In this document: piece after piece, positions 23,226-35,904 of the stretch | Numbering within the stretch: position 1 is the stretch's first letter | How the letters are laid out: the number at the start of each line of letters is the position of its first letter | NCBI GenBank assembly: GCA_029531795.1 | Contig: JAPEIS010000005.1 | Span: 2,664,001-2,728,000, forward strand | Length of the DNA stretch: 64,000 bases | Direction of reading: 5' to 3' | Source: Sclerotinia nivalis | Lineage: Eukaryota; Ascomycota; Leotiomycetes; Helotiales; Sclerotiniaceae | Notes under the pieces: generated by a model | What the model was told of the DNA's origin: nothing | Seen by the model: only the letters and a program-made list of their open reading frames with translations | The model's database searches: none | Made by a program: the position numbers and the translations under genes

Positions 23226-24642
23226 TTTGATATGATATGGTATGATATGATTTTTCGGGAACCAGCTTTGATATGAAGGGAAATGGCAGCACATGATGAG
23301 CTATCGCATTATTTTCTGACGAGAGATGAGGAAAATGGTATACAGAACATGGGGAAGAAGAAGAGCGGGATCTTTATCGTCATCTTTTTTATATGCATAA
23401 ATCCTCATGCATATGTTCTTGCATGCATGGAAGCGGAGTTTATTCATTTATTCATTTTACTCGGTTTGATCATCCACCCGGATAAATCAGAGATGGCCTT
23501 TGATCTTTTGTTTTTTTTCCTTGGTTTTCTTGTCTCTGAGTTTCTCAAAGTCTAGTTTTGGGTCGGAACGCTATCTTTTGGTGCTGGTGGTGTGTGAATG
23601 GATGGATGGATGGATATGGATGATCGGCGTAGTTAGATTTTGCATTTTACCTTGTGTTTCATGCGTGGTACTTGAATGGATGGGTCGGTGTAGTTTATCT
23701 AGTCTATCTAGGTAGTCTTGTATGTATGTTTGTATCTGTGTATGTTTGTATAGCTAGCTAGCGAACATTTTTCCGCGAGAAACGGAGAATTCCCTATTTG
23801 CTGGATATTCTGAGAGATGGAATGGATATGATATGATGTATTGGTGGGAAATCGGAATGAGATGGGGGGGAACCAGGAAGAAAGCAGGGAGGGAGGGATG
23901 ATATGATGTATGGGATCTGAACGCATCTGAAGGGATTTGATTTGGCTCTGAAGATTTACCTACCTACCTACTTATTGAGATTACCTACCTATCTATCTAG
24001 GTTTATGTATCGAGATGAGATGAGATGAGATGAGATAAGATAACGAATGAATATCTTCTTCATACACATTTATTTAACTTTGTGTCTTTATTATTTTGAT
24101 GAAATGGGATAGGAAATATTTAAGGGGTTACTGGGTATAGGTAGGATTTATTTATATAGATAGGTACCTATCTATGTAGGTAGTTACGAGTACCTAGTAG
24201 AGTCGGCAGTCAGATATGATATGAAATGAGTAGAACTACCCGGAGAGTCAACAAGAGCTTTTTATCATTATTCAGTGGCATGCAATGCTAAACTAGGTAC
24301 CTAGTTACTGGGATTGAAGATGTGGGTATTTTACTATTCTGATATTTTGATATTTTGTTTTTACTTTTGCTTTTGCTTTAATTAATATATGTTACCTACT
24401 ACCACAGGCAAATTCCGAGTATGCCAAAAGAAGGAGAGGAGAAGTGTACAAAAAATAGTCCGCAGACTCCCCTAACCTAACCATCATCCCATCTCAAAGA
24501 GCAGAGCTATTTTTTTAATGCAACCTCATCTGCTGTCATGTATTCTGCCCTACCATTCATTTCTTTATTCTCTCCCCCTGTGCGAACAAGTCCCAGATTG
24601 ATATCCTCCATCTCTCATTGTACTATTCCACAACCACCCTCT
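23226..24642. other. Intergenic, microsatellite-rich
   Basis: Convergent 3' flanks of two genes. Simple repeats: (GGAT)n at about 23598-23615, TACCTACCTACC-type repeats near 23958-24000, (GATGA)n at about 24012-24037 and scattered TAGGTAGGT motifs. No gene seen. Confidence 0.6.
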
Positions 24643-25838
24643 CTACTTCCTCCTATTATTCTGCATCATCAAAATTTGCACCATCCTGATGAAAATATTC
24701 AGGAAATCCAATTCCAAGGAAATACTCTCATTAACCGCATCTCTCCTCATCATGCCCCTCTCCGCCATCCTCGCATGTGCCAAAATCTTTTGCACATCAT
24801 AAAGTGTGAAACCACCAAATACAGCAAGACCTCCCCACAAAAAGATATTTTCGGTGAAAGCTAAGGTTCTAACTGCTGTAGCTGGGAGTACGAGGGGAGC
24901 GAATCCGGAAACGGCGACGAGGGCTACACCTGCGAGGAGAGGTCCACCGAGGTAAAGGTATTTTTCTTGTTTGGCGGTTGCGCCGACGAAGGAGATACTA
25001 CCCATCATGGCGACTGTGTAGAGACCTGCGCGGGCGATGATGGCGGGTGGTGCCATGAAGAGGAGGGGAGCGACAAATGCGGCTTGAGTTACGTTGAAGC
25101 CGGTCCAGAGAGCGTATTTTTGAACGTAACTATTACATATTAGTTTCTTGCATCTCTCTCTCCACAATGAAATTCGAAATATCCAACAACCAATATTCAA
25201 AGAGGGGTAAGAAAAAACTCACTTGCTAGGATCCGTAGCTCTAGTAGCCATCATAGTACCAATACTCAAACCAATACCACCGATCATCACCACCCATGGA
25301 TTAGTCGCCATCAATCTGTAAATAAAACCACTTTGGAACATGGCGCGCGCAGATAATCCGATGATTCCAATGCCGATTCCTGTGTGCATAAATGTATCGT
25401 TTAGGTAACTACGTTCGTATTCGGGCATTCCGCCATCTTCACGGGTTTCGCGGTTGAAGACCTGAGGGTTTGTTAGTTTTGTCTAGCTTTTTATCAAATA
25501 GGATGATAATGAAATTAAGGAGGAAGAAGAAGATATCATACCATATTGATAGCAAATAATGTTCCTCCAAACATAGCACCACCCACGAGTAATTTCTGCA
25601 TCAAGGTACCATTTGGATTCTGCACAGCAGCTGGTTGCTGCAGATATGTTCTCGATCCTCTAAATGCATTTCGAGCTTTGACAAGAGTGCTAGTGGGAGA
25701 TGTGGTGCGTGAAGTGAAGAAAGAGGATGTAGGTTTGGTGGAATGAAAAGCTCGCGCGGGGGTGGATCGAAAGGCGGTTTTGGAAGCTATAGCCAGCGAA
25801 CTGGTTAGCTTGAATGGTTGGCGCATGGTAAAGGCCAT
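24643..25838 (-). CDS. Mitochondrial BI-1 family protein (GHITM/MICS1-like)
   Basis: A multi-pass membrane protein of the Bax-inhibitor-1/TMBIM superfamily, most like the mitochondrial inner-membrane member GHITM (MICS1). Three exons: 25542-25838, 25223-25461 and 24643-25129; 340 residues. The first ~60 residues are rich in Arg, Ser and Thr with no acidic residues (MAFTMRQPFKLTSSLAIASK), as in a mitochondrial presequence. About seven hydrophobic segments follow, with the conserved GLYTVAMMGSISFVGATAKQ and LAVFGGFTLYDVQKILAHAR blocks near the C-terminus and a final LDFLNIFIRMVQILM helix. Intron 2 splits an Asn codon (DPSN/YVQK). The human protein affects cristae and cytochrome c retention; the fungal role is inferred by homology. 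Confidence 0.88.
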
Positions 25839-28800
25839 GATTGTGATGCTTTTTGCAGTGTTATCAATTGATAGTTTTGTAGGTATTGTTGGTTGATTGT
25901 TGTGTTGATTGAAAATAATTTATGGATGGCAAAGTTAGGTTGGTGATGCTGATGATATGCTTATGACGTTCGGAGTTTGGGTCCGGAGAAAAGAGGGATG
26001 CTCAAAGAAAGCTTTGGAAGCAAGCCGGAATGCCATTGGGCTATCAATGCCGCCCACCAAATCATAAAGAACAACCTGGACTCATTTCTAGACTCAATTT
26101 ACAAAATTCATATCAAAAGTATACGTGTTATTCCACTGCAGTGTTATCGAGGTAGGTAAGGTGTATATTATCGCTAAAAGCACAACTCATGAGTTGGCCA
26201 TCCAGAATTCCAGATTTCAAAGCACGAAAACCCGAATATTCGTGGGAATCAATCACCAGATTATACCTGTGCCTATTTTGTCCATTTTGCTTAGCCATTA
26301 AGAAGGCCTATCCCACTGGTCTACAAAACATGGAGAATTAATTCCTCTATCGCTCATGATTTGGTCGGCTCGACACAAATTTCGCAAGGCAATGATTCAA
26401 GATTGGGTTCATCCATAATGGCATGTAACTGGAACATGCTGTCGATGACCATTGTTGTATTGAAAATTCCGTATTGAAGTGGTAAAAGAGTTATTGCATT
26501 GTACCAAGAGGTTACCCTCAATTACTAGAATAATTTTGGCCATGTTCTGGTTTCACCTCGATCAATTCATTCATCTTCGTATTTTCAGTTGGATAGCGAA
26601 ACATGGAGGCAAGAGGCAACAGGTGACACGCTTCAACGGTCAAATATACTTATCCGTATGAATCACTACTTGAGCCTGGGGCAACGGATCAGTTGCAATC
26701 CAGCATCGTCCATACCACTCTGACTAATTGTACTTCAGACACTGTTCATTGCGCTATCTAATGTATGGGGCGATACACAATGCCCTGGCGTCGTCCGAAA
26801 TGATAGCTATTTAGTTTCAGTTACGTCGATCTTTTGGATGCGATTCCATATCCATCATTCCACGAGAGCATTCAGGCTATGAGCCGGTGCCGTGTATCAG
26901 TCAATAGATAGCAAAGAGAAGGTGTTCCAAGTGGCTATGATGATGAAATCTACAAAGCTGCTTTTTGCTATATGAAATATCTTGAAACTTCCTCACCAGG
27001 AGAAATGTCATTCGATTTCTGTGATCTTGCATTACAGGAGCCTGCCCATCAGGAACACTTCTGGGGAGAATCTGCAAGACAACCCATAGGTTCAATACGG
27101 CCTTAGCCGACTGCATTGTTCCTGTGCTATTATGACTAGCAACAATGTACCATCGCGCAACGTACATTTGCCTAGTAAGTCCACACGGAAAAGTTGCCAG
27201 AGTTCCAACTCCAAAGGATTTTATGCCTCCTGAAGATCTGTCGAAGGAGGAAAAAGGCCGGGCATGAAGATTTTGTTCACTTGCGACTCGCTCGTATTGC
27301 CTATTACCAAGATGGCGGTGTTAGGAAATACCATGTTCGACCTGTGGCAATCAAGGAATGGGGTTGAGGCCACAAACCCTGAAGATTTTGGTATCTGCTC
27401 ATTCTGGCATTGCTTCAGATGGTCTAGGCCGAAGTCTCGCAATGGACTATCTCAAATTTTGCAAGCGAATATTTGAAGATTTGGCAATGCATGAAAGAAA
27501 GGCTTTCGGGAACCTTCGCATATGGACTCAGTATACTAGGCCAGGTCTTGCGATATGGGCTCCAAATTGCAAAAATTGGAAAAAGTTTCCCATCCTTGGC
27601 CTTGCTTCGCTGTGGGACATGATTCGAGGGGATCACTATGATGCCTCTCACGAGCAAATATCAGTTTGCCAGATCTGCATTCCACCTCTTGGTCGATCTA
27701 CAATACATTGTTGGCAAACTTTGTAAGTATTATGACTTAGAACTTCGTTCCATTGCACGAGGCTGCATTGCAGACTAGTCCTTCAATAACAGCAATACTT
27801 TTCAGATCAACTGGTCACACACAACACGCAACGAGTTTATACGGAAGCTCGAAGCCAGGGATTGGGAGGAGATTTTTTCACCATTTCATGCCAAGATATT
27901 TACATTTTTTGGAGATGTTCATCCATAATGACAAGCTTCAACCATCGTTTGCCGAGATGTCTAACAGCTCCCTTGAAGACGACAAGACATTTCGTCCCTT
28001 CCAAGGCGGCAAATGTGTTATTTGGCATTTATGCTCTTCGAATCGGACACGGAAAAATTCCAATTTTATCAATTTCAATAAGAAAGGAATTTCTTACAAG
28101 TGCGCCGGAACCTCTCCAAATCCATTTTATGTCCTGATCATGTACTTCCTCCCTGGTAATGATAAAAACGCAGTTAATGGTAAGATTCTCGCATTTTAAC
28201 ACTATTTGGCCATAGTCTTACGCTTCGTCCACGAAAATTGGTGATGTCATTTCATACCTTATTCCCAACACTCTCACTATCTCCTGCATCCTATTGCCCA
28301 AACTTCCAACACGAAAGATATTGTGTGCAGTGCTAAAGACATGCTTAAAAGGTTTTTATAGAGCCTACGCGGTATCGGTAGAGATTGGGACATTGGAATA
28401 AATAGAAAGGAATCGTGAATGAAGGAATCGTGAATGATCTAGACAAACAACCTGACCTTGTGAATTCGTTACATCGAAGTAATGAGAATGGGAGTGGCTT
28501 CTTCCTATTTCTGCTTCGTGGTTTCTGCTGCATACAGTTAGTTGTAATATATCGAATTAACTATTTGAGGAATTGTGATTCTTTAGATATATACAAATAT
28601 TCTAAATGGATTTGATATCTTGAATGAAATTGATGTATAAAATCGGCCCGGTGTCTAAATAAACTACTGTTGAGTTTATTTCCAAACCCGGCTTCCAAGT
28701 CCGTAATATAATTCGACAACAAGGGACTCATGACTTTCTTTTAAAGATAGACAATGGAAATGCCTGGGGCTTCTGGGAAGCAATTTGATCTATAACTCTA

Positions 28801-29062
28801 TTATTTATTTACCATTAACCATGAATATAATGTTCCATCTAATAATGCATAGCCAGAACTCCCGTATATAAATTCTAAGATACATCCGCCCATATCCGAT
28901 ATAGCCGTCGGACCCGTTTCCAAATCTGCACACCCACCACATCCAACCAAATACACAAAACAAAACCTGAAAAATAATCAATCCAAATTTATATCCATAC
29001 AGAAGAGAGATATCTATCTTATTACTACAACATCTCTCAAGCAAAGTAAAAGCAAAAGGAAA
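25839..29062. other. Long intergenic region with decayed coding sequence
   Basis: Over 3 kb with no intact gene. 26700-28200 (+) contains stop-interrupted, protein-like stretches, including ALSNVWGDTQCPG near 26760, which resembles the opening motif of HET domains, and further open segments at 27358-27726 and 27753-28199. A 14-bp direct repeat (GGAATCGTGAATGA) sits at about 28409-28438. 28640-29060 is AT-rich. Confidence 0.35.
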
Positions 29063-29150
29063 GGGCCTAATCCGGGATCGAACCGGAGACCTCTTACAAT
29101 TTAGATTTTGACAACCCAAAGCAAGAATTCTACCACTGAACTATCAGGCC
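29063..29150 (-). tRNA. trnP(UGG): tRNA-Pro (UGG) with intron
   Basis: The minus strand folds into a complete cloverleaf. The acceptor stem GGCCTGA pairs with TTAGGCC, leaving discriminator C. The D-arm is GTTCAGTGGTAGAAT and the T-arm contains the canonical GGTTCGATCCC (box B). The anticodon stem CTTGC pairs with GTAAG around loop TTTGGG-T, giving anticodon TGG. A 16-nt intron (TTGTCAAAATCTAAAT) interrupts the loop after position 37, the usual place. A short T run follows on the minus strand as a Pol III terminator. Confidence 0.92.
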
Positions 29151-29853
29151 GTGATCACTTATAGGCCATACTTGGCTGATTTGATGTCATGGGGTGGGCT
29201 ATTGTGATATAGGTTGTGAGAATCGATTGTGGATTCTTGAGACTGTTTTGCGATCACGTGATTATTCTTGATTTGTTCTTAATTACTCACGGATTAGTAG
29301 CTGGCATTGCCCAATCGGTGTTGAAGGTGATTGTTGACCCGATAGTTCAGTGCTAAATTTCTGCTTCGGTTCTCAGATCGATTGTAGTGCTTAGGAGCAG
29401 TAGATACAATATTAGATTGAGGAATCGGTCGGAAAGTGTATGGCATGACAAGTCGGGCGAAAGTAGAGATGCTGCTTTAGAGGTGGGGAAACAACGTCCA
29501 GTCCAAATGTCCAAATGGAGAATTCAAGGAAATTGTCAAGTTGCAATATTTGGGAATTACAAACACATTTTTACATATCCGACAGATCCGCGGAGAGAAA
29601 AAGATATCTACGTCTCATACGACGGTAGGCACCTGAAGAAACCTCTATCTTAGCAAAGCTCCTTGGCCGAAATCCTCATGTCTTTCTTACGCCCTTCGAC
29701 CCTGGTTGAAGACTACTTGTCATTCAGCAGGTGGCTTTCTCATGACGAAGCATAGCTAGTATAAAAAATGGATCTAACAACTGGCTTCGGGAAGTTATAA
29801 GTATGATTATAATCGACTCTTTTGCTTGTCCATTGTTCTTTCAAAAAATCAAA
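29151..29853. other. Intergenic region
   Basis: 5' flank of both the tRNA and the acetyltransferase gene. A short open frame at 29387-29653 has no recognisable feature. Confidence 0.5.
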
Positions 29854-30698
29854 ATGGCACCTGCTAACTCCTCGAAACCCGAAATCGAACTAATCCCTTG
29901 GGATCCCACCTCTCCTGAACATGTTGAACGACTAGTACAACAACGCGTCGCTTGCGGATGGGATGATGAATACGTCGAATCATGGAGGAAAACTCAAGAG
30001 AGTGGAAAACTTAATATTCAATGGATTGTGAATATGCTTGCCCACATTGATTCCTGTTTCCGAATTCTAAATCTTCCAGGTACTGGCAGATTCCGATCTC
30101 GAAAAAGATGCCAGATTATTCAAGCATACTGAGGTGCATCCCCAAGAAAAAGAACCGCTGGTTGACTCTGCAATTTCTTTTGGGGGAAAACCTCGAGATA
30201 TTCTCTCGCCACAGAGAACTTTCATTCCAATCGGACATATCTGTTTAGGTCCTCCATCCGAAAATTATTTGAATCTCGGATATGTCTCAAGGACCGAAGG
30301 ATTTTACTGGATATCAAACTTCTATATCTCCCGTGCTCTTCAGGGAACAGGATTAGGAAAGGCAGCTATGGATACTGTCGAGAATTTGGCGATTTGCGAA
30401 CCATTGTGCGCGAGCACATTAGGCTTGAATACGATTGATAAAGTTGATCCAGGAAGGGAGGAGAAGTACAAAGCTCTAGGCTTGGTAATTCCACCTGTGA
30501 GTATTTCTCGTACTTATACAGAGAGAATGTTTTTCTAAGACTTACATGCTAACTTTCACCCAGTTCTCCAATCAAGAATGGTATGAGAGGAGAGGTTACA
30601 AAGGTTATAAATATGTGGAAAACTTGTTTGGTCCAAAAGTTGATTCCACGGGAAAATCGTGGTATTGGAGTGCTGTATTCTTGAGGAAGGAGATTTAA
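29854..30698 (+). CDS. GNAT-family N-acetyltransferase
   Basis: Predicted to transfer acetyl from acetyl-CoA to an unknown amine. Three exons, 29854-30027, 30080-30496 and 30564-30698, join in phase 0 to give 241 residues; introns are 52 and 67 nt. The acetyl-CoA pyrophosphate-binding motif A is LQGTGLGKAAMDTVE, preceded by the beta strand GFYWISNFYISRALQ; the C-terminus has NQEWYERRGYKGYKY, the usual beta-alpha ending of the fold. Start chosen at MAPANSS because the preceding in-frame ATG (29803) adds a hydrophobic leader in the 5' UTR. Exon 1/2 junction (QWI/VLADSDLEKDARLF) was chosen because reading through gives a stop at once. Substrate cannot be inferred. Confidence 0.85.
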
Positions 30699-31084
30699 AC
30701 TAGGCAAGAGGTACTATGTCTCGATGACCATCAGCATGCATTCACAAGAAGTATGTGGGGTATTACTTCTGTACATTGTATCCACCACCACTTTACTCGT
30801 ACAACTTACAACTACAAACTATCAACTTCCAAGATCACATTCATTAACCAGTATAATATCATCTCTACTCTAATATTAACATCCTTGGAACTTTATTCAC
30901 CAGCAATAGCCAATAGCCATTCAAACGTCCGGAGTGAATTGCAAACGACTACTATGGCCAGTGTTTCTGACTCCAGTAAAATCTTCAACATTGTTCTACA
31001 TGGACAACAATATCTTTAAGCATGAAGATCTCGAAATGTCTGATTCTATCCTCTTCATAATCCGCCATCATAGAAAGCATACTT
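30699..31084. other. Intergenic region
   Basis: 3' flank of the acetyltransferase gene and upstream part of the receptor relic; no separate feature. Confidence 0.5.
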
Positions 31085-32040
31085 CCGATATCTGCTGCGG
31101 CATATGTTCCATTTTTGGCCAAAAATGGTCTAGGAAAAGATGTGTGGGCTCCGACAGTTGATAATATCACAAATATTCTACCCGTTTGTACGCCTGACAT
31201 TGGCATCTTTAGATACGAGCTAACGCTAATCAGTACTACATATGTCCTCGGTGAATGTTTCTATCTCGCCGCAATGGCCATGATAAAAGTTACATTTTGT
31301 CTTACTTTTCCTTCGGGTGGTTCGCGAGAAGCCATTCATTTATTACGTTTGGGGCACACTTGGACTTTCTGTTGCCTATAGTATTAACTTCGTAATGGCA
31401 ACCATTTCCTAGAGCTGCCGTTAGCTATTCATGGAATCAATGGGATGGCTTGCACAGAGTATGGCCAAGTTCTATTTTCAATATTATCTTAGATTTTGTT
31501 GTGGTCATTGGCCTGCCATTAAGAAAACTTTCTCAATTAGTCATGTCCAAGACAAAAAATTCCACCATCATGTTTATGTTCTTCAAGTTTATGCATGCTT
31601 CTCAGTTCTAGAATCTCGCTAATAGACCTTCTATGCTCCGGGGTTATTGTAGGACTATTTCCGGCCATTTTTTATTCGCTAGTTTTCAACAGTGTGGTTG
31701 CGGTAAGCGTCACACGAGTTCGTGCCCTTGTCGAAGTTGTAGATTGACCCCTCATCTCTAAGCTTCTCGTTTCTGAGTAAGAGGTTAGAGGACTACAGTC
31801 CGGTTGTGTACTGGAGCACTCTCGAAATGCACGTTGGCATATTTTGCGGATGCCTTCCAGCATTACTGCTCACTACTGAACATGATCGTGCCGAAGCCGC
31901 ACTCAGTTGCGGCAGTCAGCGCCGCAAAGACCGGCGGGACAGGCGGGAAACGATCATACATGAGCTCTACTAAACCTTCGGCGCCGAAAATAAACGAGAA
32001 GAGAGACTCCATTCCACTTATGATGTCGATGCTTTAAATT
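31085..32040 (+). pseudogene. Pth11-like (fungal rhodopsin-domain) receptor relic
   Basis: Fragments of the fungal integral-membrane 'rhodopsin' domain found in Pth11-like receptors occur in order but in shifting frames. They are GLGKDVWAPTVDNITNIL (about 31120-31175), then YVLGECFYLAAMAMIKVTF (about 31240-31295), then YSWNQWDGLHRVW (about 31425-31460) with FNIILDFVVVIGLPLR just after, and WSTLEMHVGIFCGCLPALLL (about 31810-31870). The C-terminal hydrophilic tail continues to about 32040 with one more stop. The frame changes and stops cannot be removed by plausible introns, so this is a decayed gene. The first two transmembrane helices were not found. The family senses surface and host cues in plant-associated fungi. 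Confidence 0.7.
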
Positions 32041-33780
32041 CAAAGTTCAAAGCCACTTCGCATTGCACAGCTGTTTGAATGGTGCTCGATTAACGATCAT
32101 TGTATTCAGAAAAGATTTCGGGTTTATTTAATGAATGGCCGGTGTGCAATATAGACCTCCATAACTATTATCTTCCAAGACTTTTTCAGTCTATAGGGGT
32201 TCGGATTAGAGTAAAAATTCTCAGATTGATGAATTTGGACGTTTACATATACCCCCATCGAACAATGTGTTGTTCGTTAACGGCACTTAATTATTATCAT
32301 TCATTTATGCTAGGAGTTGATTTTTCATCATTCTCGTTATAAGATACAGACTCAGTTGAACTTGTGCAACCTTCATTGCGACCGTACATGTTCACTCTTG
32401 ATAAGATGGCTCAGAACTTGATGCAACATTTATGAACAAACTGTCTTGCACTAGAATTGTTCCCAAAGGGCTGAGTGGATTTTTAAGCAGTGGGTAGAGG
32501 AATCAAGGTACGGAGTAGAGGCTGGGCATTGAAATCGGAGAGCAGAGAGCGGGTGAAGCTAAGAGGTAATATAAGAAAAAGAGAGAGAGAGAGAGAGAGC
32601 TCTTCTAATGTGAAGTAGGCTTTGCAATTTTAATTTTTGGGAGACTTTATTGTTCTTGATATATTTCTTTAGTTCTTCGATGTATTGGGGGTTATTGAGG
32701 TGTTCCTTTTGCAGTGTATCCCTTTAACTTTTCACATTGAAGGATTCTTCTCTGGACTACCTACCACTTCAACTCTCAGCCACCTCCTGAAAGCTTCGGA
32801 GCTGTATGTTGGAAGTTTCTGATTGACGAGCAAAATTTAGCAAGAAAACAACTTTTTGTGCGCTTGCACATGAAAAATGGTACTGAGTGGAGGGTTGAAT
32901 TTTTGATGAATTTGACTTGACTAGTTAAGAGCGGGATATATCACTTGTACTGTAGACAATCATCTCTCTGGTATAGTTTATTATTTCAGTTTTACTTTGA
33001 TTCGTATCCATTTCTATATCGTCGTTCTGGCCTTGTTTGTATTTCTTGCAGATTAGTACGGAGGCGCTTGAACTGCAATTTTCTGCTAGATTGCGAATGA
33101 TGGGATATTTCATGAGTCTAGAATTTTCTGCGCAGAAAGGAAATCAAGTAAATCCTATAAATTTCTTATGTTTCTCAGCTTAAAAGTTATCGAGGGTGTC
33201 CAGCATTTTCGAGAAATATATGGAATAAAGTTTACAGATTATACTACCGAGTACTAGCATGTCTTTTAAATCGAACTAACTGGGTCTCTTTTGGAAGGTG
33301 CATCCCATTGAAGCCTTAATTGTTGAAGTATTCTGAAGCTTTCAAGGGTGCCCGTATTCATTTATTTTCATTGAACAAAGTAATATTTCACCAAAAAAAA
33401 ACTGAAGCCATGCCTTCTAATGTTATTAGCTGATAAGGTTCAGATTTCTATGCACATATTGCATCACTAGCCGTATGATACTGAGCAGATACTGAGCAGA
33501 CACTGAGCTAGCCAGAACTATCTTCTAGGCTGGAATAAATGTCTGCCTCCCATTCCCCCTGAACTCAACCTCTAATAAAATTGTCAAAGAAAGATCCTTT
33601 GATAGATACTCAAGAAAGATTCATTTAATCATTCAATACTCTTCAGTAAACCAACTATTAGAGTGTGATCATTTCCTTCATTCCTCTACAACCTTTGTCT
33701 TCAATCATCCTCATTCATATATTAATACATAGGTTATCACGGTACAGACACTTTCTCTACCCCTGAGATTGTTGTTAAAA
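32041..33780. other. Intergenic region
   Basis: No supportable gene. A (GA)n microsatellite lies at 32581-32599, and repeats of GATACTGAGCAGA type at about 33477-33510. The last 300 bases are pyrimidine-rich and form the promoter and 5' UTR of the RBR gene. Confidence 0.5.
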
Positions 33781-35904
33781 ATGACAGATGTAAGGACCAC
33801 CTCATTTTCCCTCCCTTGTGACTTTTTGCTCACACATATTATAGTCACCTCCTTCAGGTAGTGCAAGACCTATTCTTCGCGACTCTACTCCTCCAGGATA
33901 TCTCAGGAATGCCAATTTACCTGAGTTTCCCGCACCTCCTACCACCAATATTCAAGACGAGAGAGAACCTGAGCCCCAAATGGATGCCACTGATATGGAA
34001 AAATCTCCGGAATCAGACAGTAATTATTCTCCAAGCTTGTATAGTAGCGAAGGATGGGTATTAACATGCATAGATTATACCGAATCTCCCGATTCCTCTG
34101 GCCCTCCCAACAATTTTGATGGGATTGAAGATGACAATGATTACCTCTCAGACGAGTATTATGGACACGGAATTCCAGACAATCTAGAACAGTCGATGTT
34201 TTACAGACCATCAAACAGTAAAAAATCCACATCTCAATTCCAGTGTACCATCTGTCACGAGCAACGGGATGTTCAACAAACGGCCGTTCTTATGTGCGGT
34301 TGTGTATATTGCAGCTCTTGTATCAAAATCCGTTTTACTCTCGCCATAGAGGCAGAGTACATGTTCCCTGCCGAATGCTGCGAGCAGACTATGGATCTCT
34401 CATACATTCGTCATTTTCTGTCTGCTGATATTCTCCGCAACTATGAAGTTAAAGCAATCGAATATGGAAGCACTGATCGTACTTATTGCGCTAATACGGA
34501 TTGTTTGGCTTTCATTGTCAAGGAGAGTATCCAAGGAAATAAAGCCTTTTGTACTAACTCACCGTGCGATACGGTGACGTGTGTAAAGTGCAAGGGCAAA
34601 TGGCACGAGGGAGATTGTCCTGCCGATGAAGCTCTTCAGTTAGTTCTTGCAGAAGCTGAGAAGTTTTCGTGGAAGCGTTGTGCGGAATGCGGTACTTTGA
34701 TTGAACATAAAGAGGGATGTGCCCACATGAGGTAAGCACTCTCCGTTCTTCCCTCAGTCTCGTCGTTCCAAAATATACTAATTCTTTAAAACCCAGATGT
34801 CAATGCGGTCACCAGTTCTGCTACTGCTGCACCGCCATATGGAAAACTTGTGACTGTACACAAGACGAGCTTGATCACGCACTCGGAGTCGCCCATCCAT
34901 ATGCAGACAACGAACCTGTCATAGAGTACGGTGAAAACAATGAAGACGACTGGCCCATTCTCGGTCACCGAGGTGTAAATCCTGTTGATCGACGACCTAC
35001 AAGAACACCATATATGACTGGTTTGCCCCGAACAAACGAAGATCGTACGGGTAATGAAGCTAGCGCTATGGATACACCAACCTCGAATGCTCCGCCAGCA
35101 ACCATGGGAATGTTTGAACGCTTTGCTCATGACTATGTTCCTGGTGTGAATAGAGATCAGCAATCTAGACCATCTTGTGGTACACGGGAGCCACGTATCA
35201 ATGAGCACAATCGATCTACTGTTCCCGCCTCATCCCATACTATGTCTCAAACTGTCCAATCCACGAATGGTTCTGCTTCAACTCCACAAAATACAAATCT
35301 AATGGCCAACAACGCCTTTACACACGACTCCAGCCAAAATAGTCAACGAAATACGGGACTTTGGTCGGACAATCAACTAGATGGACAAACTGACGTGCCA
35401 TCGATAGAAGCTCTGGGTGCTCAGTTCCAACATGGGATGCACAGATTGCGAGATTATTTCCGAAGTATTGAGGATGGGGTAGATAACCATGAGGATATGA
35501 CCTCATCCACCTTGGCACCTGCGGCAGATCAAGTTATCAACGCGACTCCAGATAACACTCTTGATGCCGAAACTAGTCTCTCGTTCAATGACAACACGAA
35601 TGACGATGATGATATAAACACCACTCCAACTTCTAACCCCGATCCTCTACTTTCTCTCCACGCTTCAGATCCCGGCTTCGATAATCAGACAGACACGCAA
35701 CTCATCGATCAGCAATCCGAACTTTCGTCCGCTCCAGCAATCACTATCCAAGATTCCGATACGACGGATAATACAAACACTCGTGCTCAACGGAGAGATG
35801 CTATAATGATGCGTAGACAACGAGTGCGCGCGAGTTTGGATCAAGCTTGGGCTATACATGAATTTTTGCCAAATTGGGCTGGGTATCGTGATTATGAGTT
35901 GTAA
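33781..35904 (+). CDS. RBR-type E3 ubiquitin ligase (RING-IBR-RING)
   Basis: An E3 ligase of the RING-between-RING class, which passes ubiquitin through a cysteine thioester. Three exons: a 9-nt first exon 33781-33789 (MTD), 33845-34731 and 34797-35904; 667 residues. The tiny first exon was chosen because GTAAGG follows directly, TATTATAG/TCA restores the frame, and the next in-frame ATG (33980) would drop 48 conserved-looking residues. RING1 begins at Cys137 (CTICHEQRDVQQTAVLMCGC). The IBR includes YCANTDCLAFIV and CVKCKGKWHEGDC. RING2 (WKRCAECGTLIEHKEGCAHM) carries the presumed catalytic Cys in GCAHM, and intron 2 falls within the next Cys-containing block (RCQCGHQFCYCC). The C-terminal ~300 residues are acidic, Ser/Thr/Asn/Asp-rich and probably disordered. 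Substrate unknown. Confidence 0.9.

Noticed and set aside
28805..29119. Open frame of 104 codons over the tRNA region
   Set aside because: It lies on the same strand as the tRNA gene and overlaps it; composition outside the tRNA is AT-rich and not protein-like.
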